From Desulfofustis sp. PB-SRB1 (GTDB lineage Bacteria; Desulfobacterota; Desulfobulbia; Desulfobulbales; Desulfocapsaceae), in contig JAEQMT010000038.1 in NCBI GenBank assembly GCA_016722945.1, forward strand, positions 310,001 to 374,000: a stretch of 64,000 nucleotides of DNA, written 5' to 3'. Within the stretch, counting starts at the first letter, position 1; each line of letters begins with the position of its first letter. Below, one piece after another: positions 1-8,377 of this stretch. Position numbers and translations under genes: made by a program. The notes under the pieces were generated by a model. The model was not told where the DNA came from and ran no database searches. It saw only the letters and a list, made by a program, of their open reading frames with translations.

Positions 1-1150
1 CGAGACCGGTGCCGTAGAAAATGTTCTGGCCGAGGCCGATCACCGCTTCGAGCATGTCCATTTCCAGCAGCTTGCGGCGAATTTTTCCTTCCTTGGACAT
101 GCGGAACAGCACGCCATGGGGCACTACCACTGCCATGCGGCCGGTCTTGCGGGCCATAGACTTGATCATGTGCTGAACCCAAGCGAAGTCGCCTGACTTG
201 GCTGGCGGTAGCCCGGCAAAGTTGCGGCCGTAGGGATCGTTGATCCAGACGTCGTCCCCCCACTTTTCCAGGGAGAAGGGAGGATTGGCGATGACGCAAT
301 CAAAGGTGGCGAGGCTGTCACCTGAATAAAAGGCGGGTAAGCGCAGGGTGTCGCCGCGTTCGATATGGAAATCTTCCGCGCCGTGGAGAAAGAGGTTCAT
401 CCTGGCGATGGAGGATGTGGTCAGGTTCTTTTCCTGGCCGTAGAGCTTGCCCAGCATGAGGTTCTCGTCGCCGCCATGCTCTTTGACATGATGCAGCGCC
501 TCGAGGAGCATGCCACCGGTCCCGCAGGCCGGGTCATAAATGGTTTCCCCGGCCTTGGGCGCAAGGATGCGAACCATCAGCGCGACCACGGAGCGCGGGG
601 TATAGAATTCACCGGCCTTCTTGTTGGTCAGGTCGGCAAATTTCCTGATCAGGTATTCATAGGCCTGGCCGAGAATGTCCGCCTTGCAGTGCTCATTACC
701 CAGGTTGAGCGCCGAGAAGTGTTCGATCAGGTCCTTGAGCAGCGCGTCCGAAAGGCGATCCTTGTTTGTCCACTGAGCGTCGCCGAAGATGCCGTGCAGG
801 GTGTCCGGGTTGGCCTGCTCAATGCAGCGCATGGCCTTCTGGAGCGCATGGCCGATATTGGCGCTCCCCGCCCGAACATCGTTCCAGTGGCAGCCCTCCG
901 GAACCTGGAATCGGTGATTTTCGGGGAACTGGGCAAATTCCACGTCGCCGTCGGACTCCTCCATGGCCACAACATATTCCTCGTCATAGGCATCGGAGAG
1001 CCGCTTGAAGAACAACAGCGGAAAGATGTAGGTCTTGAAATCGGCCGCGTCGACAGGGCCACGGAGGATATTGGCCGCCTCCCAGAGATGTCCGGAGAGG
1101 GTCCCGATATCCAGTTCGACTGAATTGTTTTTCCCGTTCCTTGCGCTCAT
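1..1150 (-). CDS. hsdM: Type I restriction-modification methyltransferase subunit HsdM, partial
   Basis: N6-adenine DNA methyltransferase and specificity-complex partner of a type I restriction system. The frame is open from the ATG at 1150 to the left edge, about 383 codons, so the C-terminus is missing. The N-terminal HsdM helical domain is followed by the SAM-binding motif DPACGTGG and the catalytic NPPF motif (codons around 283-295), then the typical WGDDVWINDPYGR stretch. The start overlaps the stop of the upstream HTH gene (ATGA type), so the two are translationally coupled. hsdS and hsdR would be expected beyond the left edge. Family assignment is firm; recognition sequence and activity cannot be judged here. 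Confidence 0.95.
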   Translation of the reverse strand, partial: MSARNGKNNSVELDIGTLSGHLWEAANILRGPVDAADFKTYIFPLLFFKRLSDAYDEEYVVAMEESDGDVEFAQFPENHRFQVPEGCHWNDVRAGSANIGHALQKAMRCIEQANPDTLHGIFGDAQWTNKDRLSDALLKDLIEHFSALNLGNEHCKADILGQAYEYLIRKFADLTNKKAGEFYTPRSVVALMVRILAPKAGETIYDPACGTGGMLLEALHHVKEHGGDENLMLGKLYGQEKNLTTSSIARMNLFLHGAEDFHIERGDTLRLPAFYSGDSLATFDCVIANPPFSLEKWGDDVWINDPYGRNFAGLPPAKSGDFAWVQHMIKSMARKTGRMAVVVPHGVLFRMSKEGKIRRKLLEMDMLEAVIGLGQNIFYGTGL

Positions 1151-1356
1151 TCCGATTTATCCGACCCCGCAATATCCGCCGCACCGCCCGCCTTGACCCA
1201 CTCATCGACTTCATATTTTTTGAACTTCCAAAGAGGGCCAATGCGGTGAGCGGGCATCGTATGCTTGTCGCCGCGGCAGTAAAAGGTGCAACCGCTGACA
1301 CCGAGGTACTTGCCTATCTCATGTAGTGATAACCAGCGATCTTCCATATAGGCCAT
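1147..1356 (-). CDS. Excisionase-family helix-turn-helix DNA-binding protein
   Basis: A 69-residue protein with the HTH_17/excisionase fold: WLSLHEIGKYLGVS at the N-terminus forms the helix-turn-helix and IGPLWKFKKYEVDEWV is the usual wing and last helix. Such small proteins often precede hsdM and probably act as autoregulators or control proteins of the restriction operon; that role is inferred. Its stop overlaps the hsdM start by 4 nt. A second in-frame ATG lies three codons downstream; the first is chosen because a weak GAGAG lies in front of it. An imperfect dyad at 1384-1409 could be its operator. Confidence 0.8.
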   Translation of the reverse strand: MAYMEDRWLSLHEIGKYLGVSGCTFYCRGDKHTMPAHRIGPLWKFKKYEVDEWVKAGGAADIAGSDKSE

Positions 1357-1383
1357 TTCTCTCGTTCTTCATGGGCGATTGGT

Positions 1384-1409
1384 GTTACTGCCACATCTGA
1401 GGCGGTAAC
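1384..1409. promoter_or_regulatory. Dyad upstream of the HTH-hsdM operon, candidate operator
   Basis: GTTACTGCC, 8 nt, GGCGGTAAC: a 9-bp inverted repeat with one mismatch, ending 28 bp before the start of the HTH gene at 1356. Its position fits a repressor or control-protein site. No experimental basis; inferred from symmetry and place. Confidence 0.4.
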
Positions 1410-1601
1410 AGGGATGCCGGACGCAACTCCCCCACTTTACAATGCCCTCTAACATATTTTAGCCAAAAGTCGATTGTCAAACGATTTCGTTCGGATAAGA
1501 TCGCAAAGATCTGCTCTCGTCCTTAGCCACTTGGCCGCTGGCAACGCTCTCCGCATAATGCTGGCTCCGAGGCCTAGAGCATCACCCAATGCTGGTGGTG
1601 G

Positions 1602-1877
1602 ATGCGTAGGCAGAGCAGGAGGATGGATAGAATCGATGGGTGCTACGAGGTACTGTGGAAAGATGTGAAACGGGTACAAACCCTGATAAAAGAGGGAAAA
1701 CTTATGGGGGGATTTCAAGGGATTGTTGAGCAAATGACATCTATTTTAAGTGAAAGGCAACATGAAAGTGGGGCAACTTCACAACAAATACCAAAAATCA
1801 TTGGAGATTTATTAGGAAGAGTGATATCTGTTCGTCGGTCTAGAAAAGGTGAAAAGGATTTATATTATGAAAGCTAA
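1602..1877 (+). pseudogene. Broken BrnT-type toxin gene (only the C-terminus recognisable)
   Basis: The open frame ends in RVISVRRSRKGEKDLYYES, which is the conserved C-terminal strand-helix of BrnT ribonuclease toxins (usual form RIISARRA..E...YEE). Everything before about codon 70 (base 1815) lacks the BrnT N-terminal signature (EWDxxKxxxNxxKHGV) and looks unrelated, so the reading frame appears to be a chimera made by a recombination or deletion that removed the toxin body. It overlaps the following antitoxin start exactly as in intact brnTA operons. The 1357-1601 stretch contains no other coding signal. Confidence 0.55.
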
Positions 1878-2103
1878 AGAATTGGACAAGTTGTTCGACA
1901 GTGGTGAAGACATTACTGAACACCTTGATGTATCATCTAAACATAGACCTGGGCTTAAGCAAAGACGTGTCAATGTCGACTTCCCTGACTGGATGATCCA
2001 AACCTTGGATAAAGAGGCAAGTAGAATTGGTGTTACTCGACAATCAATTATCAAGGTTTGGATAGCTGAAAGGGTCAAAGAAGAAGCTGGTGGTAGCATT
2101 TAG
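1867..2103 (+). CDS. brnA: BrnA-family antitoxin (CopG/ribbon-helix-helix)
   Basis: Seventy-eight residues from the ATG at 1867. The N-terminus (KAKELDKLFDSGEDITEHLD) is the toxin-neutralising segment. The C-terminus (RRVNVDFPDWMIQTLDKEA..GVTRQSIIKVWIAERV) is a ribbon-helix-helix DNA-binding domain. BrnA binds BrnT and represses the brnTA promoter. The start overlaps the end of the toxin remnant (ATGAAAGCTAA). An in-frame GTG at 1849 is possible, but 1867 matches the family N-terminus. With its toxin apparently destroyed it is an orphan antitoxin. Low GC compared with flanking genes suggests acquisition. Confidence 0.8.
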   Translation: MKAKELDKLFDSGEDITEHLDVSSKHRPGLKQRRVNVDFPDWMIQTLDKEASRIGVTRQSIIKVWIAERVKEEAGGSI

Positions 2104-2109
2104 AAATAA

Positions 2110-2142
2110 CATAACCTCCTGTAATGATTACAGGAGGTTATG
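2110..2142. terminator. Perfect 16-bp inverted repeat, likely bidirectional terminator
   Basis: Arms 2110-2125 and 2127-2142 are exact reverse complements around a single base. The hairpin lies between the antitoxin gene and the convergent tRNA-Met. T-rich sequence follows it on the minus strand, so it probably ends the tRNA transcript and also stops brnA transcription. Confidence 0.6.
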
Positions 2143-2150
2143 AAAAATTA

Positions 2151-2227
2151 TGGTGGCGATGCAGGGACTTGAACCCCGGACGCTGCGGATATGAGCCGCA
2201 TGCTCTGACCAACTGAGCTACATCGCC
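2151..2227 (-). tRNA. tRNA-Met (CAT anticodon)
   Basis: A 77-nt cloverleaf read on the minus strand. The acceptor arm GGCGATG pairs with CATCGCC and is followed by discriminator A and an encoded CCA. The D arm is GCTC/GAGC, the anticodon stem TGCGG/CCGCA encloses the loop CTCATAT with anticodon CAT, and the T arm has GTTCAAG. The first acceptor pair is G-C, which fits elongator tRNA-Met; a CAT tRNA destined for lysidine modification (Ile2) cannot be wholly excluded. Confidence 0.93.
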
Positions 2228-2302
2228 AATGATGGGAAATTTTGTTACCCGATTCGTGCCCCGGTGTCAACCTATTCGTCTAATGCGCGTTTGGCGCGGG
2301 CA

Positions 2303-2334
2303 ATAAAAAAAGGGGGCCCGCATGCGAGCCCCCT
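2303..2334 (-). terminator. Rho-independent terminator after groEL
   Basis: Read on the minus strand: AGGGGGC, a 10-nt loop, GCCCCCT, then a run of seven T. It starts 36 bp past the groEL stop codon. Confidence 0.85.
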
Positions 2335-2369
2335 TGTGGGAAACGATACTAGCGGGCTGATATCTGGGC

Positions 2370-4043
<1,674 letters not shown>

Positions 4044-4103
4044 TTATGTATTTTAGCGATTTAACTTCACGATATGGGTTGCGACAAAGGCAATACGGCC
4101 GGA

Positions 4104-4394
4104 CTAGTCTTCGATAACGCCCAGCACGTCATCTTCGCGCATAATCAGATAATCCTCGCCATCGAGCTTCACGTCGGTGCCGCCATACTTGGAAAAAAGG
4201 ATGGTATCTCCTTCCTTGACCTGCAGAGCTACACGCTCACCGGCATCGTTGGTTTTGCCGGGACCGGTGGCTACGACCTTGCCCTGGGCCGGTTTTTCCT
4301 TGGCACTGTCGGGGATGATGATACCGCCGGCGGTTTTTTCCTCTTCTTCGAGTCTTTGCACCAGAAGGCGATCATTTAAGGGACGAATGTTCAT
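4104..4394 (-). CDS. groES: Co-chaperonin GroES
   Basis: Ninety-six residues, the normal Hsp10 length. It starts [33 protein letters not shown] (seen in the sequence), including the mobile loop around residues 17-32 that docks on GroEL, and ends with the conserved EDDVLGVIE. It caps the GroEL ring during ATP-dependent folding. First gene of the groESL operon, preceded by a purine-rich Shine-Dalgarno (GAGGAAGC) and a promoter about 105 bp upstream. Confidence 0.98.
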   Translation of the reverse strand: MNIRPLNDRLLVQRLEEEEKTAGGIIIPDSAKEKPAQGKVVATGPGKTNDAGERVALQVKEGDTILFSKYGGTDVKLDGEDYLIMREDDVLGVIED

Positions 4395-4498
4395 TGCTTC
4401 CTCCTCAACATCTATTTTTAGTTTTTAATGGTGAGCATGCCCGGGTGGACATCTCTTCTCTTACGGCCCGCAAACGGGCCTTTAATCAACCGGGCGAA

Positions 4499-4526
4499 AC
4501 TATAGGAGCACCCAACTAAAAATCAA
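4499..4526 (-). promoter_or_regulatory. groESL promoter with overlapping sigma-70 and sigma-32-like elements
   Basis: On the minus strand TTGATT and TATAGT are 16 nt apart (sigma-70 type). In the same place CTTGATT, 14 nt, CCTATAGT resembles the heat-shock sigma-32 consensus CTTGAAA...CCCCATNT. No CIRCE inverted repeat (TTAGCACTC-N9-GAGTGCTAA) is present, which argues for sigma-factor control and against HrcA control. Confidence 0.55.
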
Positions 4527-4603
4527 GGGTAATGCGATGATTTTTCACCGCCGCGCCATGGGCGGCGGCGGGGGTCGGAAAAGGAGGGGTAGCCGGGACC
4601 GGA

Positions 4604-5680
4604 TCAACCAACCGCAACCCGCCAATTGTGCGGGTCATCGGCCCAGCCGTACTGGATTGCCTGGAGCTCCTTATAGAAGCGCAGGGCAAGCGGCCCTGAC
4701 TGGCCGTCATTGATAGGATACGAGACATCTTCGTAGTGCAACTCGCCCACCGGCGAGATGACCGCCGCCGTGCCGGTGGCAAAGCACTCACGCAGGCTGC
4801 CATCCCTGGATGCGGCCAGCGCCTCGTCGATGGTTATGGGACGCTCCTCCACCTCAATGTCCCAGGAACGCGCCAGAGTAAGCACCGAGTCACGGGTGAT
4901 GCCGGGCAAAATAGAGCCGGTCAGGGCCGGGGTGATCAGGGTGTCGCCGATATGGAAGAATATATTTGAGGTTCCCACCTCTTCGATGTAGCGGTGTTCA
5001 CAGCCATCAAGCCACAACACCTGGATATAGCCCTGTCTCTGGGCCTCCACCGTCGCCAGCATGGCGGCGCCATAGTTACCGCCGGTTTTGACGGCCCCGA
5101 CCCCGCCGCGCACGGCCCGCACGTAATCCTTGCAGACATATATTCTGGTTGGGCTGAAACCTTCGGCGTAATATGCCGCCACCGGGCTCATGATGATGTA
5201 AAACAGGTAAGAATCAGCTGGTTTGAGGCCAAGATAGGGGTCGGTTCCAATCATGGTGGGGCGCAGATAGAGTGACGAGCCCTCCTCCTCCGGCACCCAG
5301 CTCCGATCAAGATAGACCAGGGCTTTGAGCGCCTTAAGGGCACTGTCGGCGGGAAAGCGGGGCATACTCATACGCACCGCGCCGTCGTTCATGCGGGTAA
5401 AATTGTCGGCGGGACGAAAGAGGTAAATCTGGCCGTCATGTTTGCGGTACGCCTTGAGCCCTTCAAAGATCGCCTGGCCGTAATGCAGAACGGTCGCCGC
5501 CGGATCGATGGAGAAACTATGATAGGGCAGGATCCGCGCATCGTGCCAGCCCTGCTCCTTATCCCACTTCATGACAAACATGTGGTCGGTGAAATGGACG
5601 CCGAACCCCAGATTGGTGGGATCAGGCTTTGGTTTGAGCGTATCTGATTTTTCAAATGATATATCAAGGTCTTTCCACAT
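4604..5680 (-). CDS. ilvE: Branched-chain amino acid aminotransferase
   Basis: A 358-residue fold-type IV PLP enzyme that transfers amino groups between glutamate and the 2-keto acids of Val, Leu and Ile. Length and sequence match the eukaryote-like long BCAT subgroup. Landmarks are the DHMFVMKW start, YGQAIFEGLKAYR, the PLP lysine region GVGAVKTGGNYGA (Schiff-base Lys), the EVGTSNIFF motif and ITPALTGSILPGITRDS. It is monocistronic, on the same strand as groESL and about 75 bp from the groES promoter. Confidence 0.92.
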   Translation of the reverse strand: MWKDLDISFEKSDTLKPKPDPTNLGFGVHFTDHMFVMKWDKEQGWHDARILPYHSFSIDPAATVLHYGQAIFEGLKAYRKHDGQIYLFRPADNFTRMNDGAVRMSMPRFPADSALKALKALVYLDRSWVPEEEGSSLYLRPTMIGTDPYLGLKPADSYLFYIIMSPVAAYYAEGFSPTRIYVCKDYVRAVRGGVGAVKTGGNYGAAMLATVEAQRQGYIQVLWLDGCEHRYIEEVGTSNIFFHIGDTLITPALTGSILPGITRDSVLTLARSWDIEVEERPITIDEALAASRDGSLRECFATGTAAVISPVGELHYEDVSYPINDGQSGPLALRFYKELQAIQYGWADDPHNWRVAVG

Positions 5681-5711
5681 GACAGCCTCGTTGCATTCGT
5701 CTCATTTAGCG

Positions 5712-5739
5712 TTGCAATCACAACGTTTCGCTATATAAT
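5712..5739 (+). promoter_or_regulatory. Sigma-70-like promoter for the AI-2E family gene
   Basis: TTGCAA and TATAAT separated by 16 nt, 116 bp before the start at 5855. The 12-mer TTGCAATCACAA containing the -35 element recurs at 5805-5816, a direct repeat 93 bp apart that might be a regulator site. Confidence 0.5.
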
Positions 5740-5854
5740 CGGGCGGACATTTTCTGCGCCCACGGGCAGGAAGAGGTGATACCATACCTGAGCCGGTTAA
5801 TCCATTGCAATCACAATCAGTGCGGCGTCGTGCTCGCGCCGCCATCCACGAATT

Positions 5855-6955
5855 ATGAGCGATAACACCCAGCCCCCTTACTCGTACTCGCCGGGCAAGC
5901 CAAGCCCCATGCGGGTGAAGTATTTCCTGCTGGTGTTTTTTATCTCGATCTTCTTTCTCGGCAGAATCCTCTACCCGTTCTGGTCGATCCTGGTGCTCGC
6001 CTTTCTGCTTTCCGGGCTGTTTCGGCCCGCCTACAGCTTTTTCAACCGCAAACTGCCGGCGCCGGTATGTTCCATCCTCACCTGTATGATTATCACGCTG
6101 ATCGTCTTCATTCCGCTCATCTTCTTCATCACCGCCCTCTCCAATGAGGCGCTCACCGTCTATCAGTGGGGGCGAAGCAGTGATATCTGGATCAAGCTCC
6201 AGGTCTTTATTCAGGAGAGCGAGACCATCGCCGAGATCCAGCAATACCTGCTCGACCTCGGCATCGAGTTCAATCCCACCCAGATTTCCGACTCACTCTC
6301 CATTCTCGTACGAACCGCCGGGCTCGAGCTGTTCAATCAGGCAAACCGCTGGGCCGCCAATATTGCCCGGCTAGTCTTTTTGTTCGTTATCCTGATGCTG
6401 GTGGTTTTTTTCCTGCTCATGGATCTGCCCAAGCTCATCGATTATCTCACCAAGCTCTCCCCCTTGCCGGATGAAGAGGATCGGCTACTGCTCAACAAAT
6501 TCCAGCAAATCGCCAACGCGGTGCTCAAAGGCAACGGCATATGCGGCATTATCCAGGGGGTGCTGGGCGGAGTCGCCTTCTCTCTGATCGGCTTCAGCTC
6601 ACCGCTGCTGTGGGGCTCGATTATGGGGATTCTGGCCTTTCTGCCCATTGTCGGGATCAGTATCGTGATGATCCCGGCCATCGCGATTTTACTGATCAGC
6701 GAGCGCTTCGTCACTGCCGTGGTGCTCTTCGTCTTTTACGTGATTCTCTCATTTACCGTGGAAAACCTGCTCAAACCGAAACTGGTGGGCAGCGAGGTCA
6801 AAATGCATACCCTGCTGGTCTTTCTCTCGATTATCGGCGGGCTTGCCGTCTATGGGATTTTAGGAATCATCTACGGACCGCTGATCGTCACCGCGTTCAT
6901 GACCCTGGCTGATATCTACCTGAAAAAGTACGACGCCTACGTCCAGACCCACTAA
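5855..6955 (+). CDS. AI-2E/PerM family transporter
   Basis: A 366-residue polytopic inner-membrane protein of the AI-2E transporter (UPF0118/PerM) family. A charged N-terminus precedes two hydrophobic segments around residues 25-70. A long amphipathic region follows, then a C-terminal block of membrane segments with the family hallmark PIVGISIVMIPA and GGLAVYGILGIIYGPLI. Substrates in the family range from AI-2 to ions and are not predictable. No good Shine-Dalgarno is seen before the ATG. It ends convergently, overlapping the amidohydrolase stop by 4 nt. A paralogue lies at 53703-54809. Confidence 0.85.
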   Translation: MSDNTQPPYSYSPGKPSPMRVKYFLLVFFISIFFLGRILYPFWSILVLAFLLSGLFRPAYSFFNRKLPAPVCSILTCMIITLIVFIPLIFFITALSNEALTVYQWGRSSDIWIKLQVFIQESETIAEIQQYLLDLGIEFNPTQISDSLSILVRTAGLELFNQANRWAANIARLVFLFVILMLVVFFLLMDLPKLIDYLTKLSPLPDEEDRLLLNKFQQIANAVLKGNGICGIIQGVLGGVAFSLIGFSSPLLWGSIMGILAFLPIVGISIVMIPAIAILLISERFVTAVVLFVFYVILSFTVENLLKPKLVGSEVKMHTLLVFLSIIGGLAVYGILGIIYGPLIVTAFMTLADIYLKKYDAYVQTH

Positions 6956-8181
6956 GCAGAAAAATCATATTCCGGCTCCTTGCGATACAACGGGCTCGGT
7001 GCGCCGTTATGGTAAATGGCGTCGAGAAAGCGAATTTTTCTTGGCAGTTGGCCGATGGTGCCGCGTGCCACCAGGAAATGGGCCGGCTTGCCCACCGCCA
7101 GACAACCAAGCTCATGGTCTACGCCAAGCAGCCGCGCGCCGTGCTCGGTGGCACTGCAAATGGCCTCGCTGATTTTCAGCCCCGCCATTTTCAGCAGTTT
7201 CAACTCCTCCACCACCGCTTCGCCATGTAGCACCCCATAACCGCCGGCGTCGCTGCCGCAGGCAATACGCACCCCGCAGCGGCGGGCATGAGCCACCTGG
7301 GTAAACTGGCTGTCAAGGGTTCGCTCAATCACCGACCTATCGGCCTGACCGCCCAGCCCTTCGAAGTAGACCCGCATGGCATGCATGGTGAACAGGGTCG
7401 GCACCCAGTATATGCCGCGCTCCGCCATCAATTCGATGTTGTCACGGCCCATAAAAAAACCGTGTTCGATGGAACTGCACCCCGCCTCGATGGCCCGGCG
7501 TACCGGCTCCTCACCGTTGGCATGGACCATTACCGGGGCTCCTCGGCTTTTCGCCGCGTTTACCATTGCTTTGAGCTGCTCCGGGGAGAATTGCGGGGCG
7601 GTGGTTTTACCGTATTCACGCAGGCTGTTAAGCCCGGAATTGACGATTTTAAGGCAATCAGCGCCGCCATCAAGCTCAGTTTCGGCACTTTTGCGCGGGT
7701 CATCTGAAAGCGATGCACCAATCAAGGCGCCGTAACGATCCGGCGCGTGGATGGCCCGGCCGACCGCTTTGACGATAACCGGCGGGCGCTGATCCTGGGC
7801 CACTTCCCGGCAATATCTGAGTACCGCGTTCTGACGGTCACCGGCGTCGCGCACGGCGCCCACGCCGTGGCCGAAATAGTTGCGCAGGTTCGCACCGACG
7901 ATCTTTTTTCGGGCCTGATAATCGTTACCCAGCTGCTGCTCCCGGGCGGCTCGATCAATGGTGCCGGACATGCCCAGGTGCGTGTGGCTGTCCACCAGCA
8001 GGGGGAGGATCATGGCATACGAGAGATCGGTTAAGAGGCCTTCGGGTAAGCGGTCTTCTTCTGAAAAATCGGCAAAACCGGCAAATACGCCGTCGGTGAC
8101 GGTGATCAATACATCGCGGCGCGGTGCGGCGCCGGTGCCGTCAATTACCCAGCCGGCCCGGAAATAGCGAGTCTCACCCAT
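6952..8181 (-). CDS. Metal-dependent amidohydrolase (imidazolonepropionase/prolidase-like)
   Basis: A 409-residue amidohydrolase-superfamily protein. The metal motif VDSHTHLGMSG sits near residue 65. The central barrel includes APVMVHANGEEPVRRAIEAGCSSIEHGFFM with two further metal His, and a catalytic Asp is likely in IACGSDAGGYG. The C-terminal beta-sandwich reads LLGVDHELGCLAVGKPAHFLVARG. The ATG at 8181 is chosen because AAGGAGG lies 6 nt before it. No substrate can be named. A small AT-rich dyad at about 8199-8231 lies in its promoter region. Confidence 0.85.
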   Translation of the reverse strand: MGETRYFRAGWVIDGTGAAPRRDVLITVTDGVFAGFADFSEEDRLPEGLLTDLSYAMILPLLVDSHTHLGMSGTIDRAAREQQLGNDYQARKKIVGANLRNYFGHGVGAVRDAGDRQNAVLRYCREVAQDQRPPVIVKAVGRAIHAPDRYGALIGASLSDDPRKSAETELDGGADCLKIVNSGLNSLREYGKTTAPQFSPEQLKAMVNAAKSRGAPVMVHANGEEPVRRAIEAGCSSIEHGFFMGRDNIELMAERGIYWVPTLFTMHAMRVYFEGLGGQADRSVIERTLDSQFTQVAHARRCGVRIACGSDAGGYGVLHGEAVVEELKLLKMAGLKISEAICSATEHGARLLGVDHELGCLAVGKPAHFLVARGTIGQLPRKIRFLDAIYHNGAPSPLYRKEPEYDFSA

Positions 8182-8198
8182 GTACAACCTCCTTTACA

Positions 8199-8231
8199 TC
8201 AATTAAATTGAAAATTAATTTAAGATTAATT
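8199..8231. promoter_or_regulatory. AT-rich imperfect dyad in the amidohydrolase-acsA intergenic region
   Basis: CAATTAAATT and AATTTAAGATTAATTG form an imperfect inverted repeat between two divergent genes (amidohydrolase and acetyl-CoA synthetase). It may be a regulator-binding site or simply part of an AT-rich promoter. Confidence 0.25.
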
Positions 8232-8377
8232 GCATTACAAGGAAAACTATGCTAGCCATAGAGATGACACTATTAAGGGAGACGCCATCCGTCAAATCCC
8301 TTACCCATTAATCCAGAAGAGATGATGGCCGGAATTGACCGGCCGCCTACACTAACCGCTTTGGAGGAGGCGTTGCG

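Noticed and set aside
1449-1733. A 94-codon minus-strand frame upstream of the BrnT remnant
   Set aside because: No ribosome-binding site or domain; its composition looks like chance in noncoding DNA.
4395-4530. CIRCE operator before groES
   Set aside because: No TTAGCACTC...GAGTGCTAA-type repeat is present.
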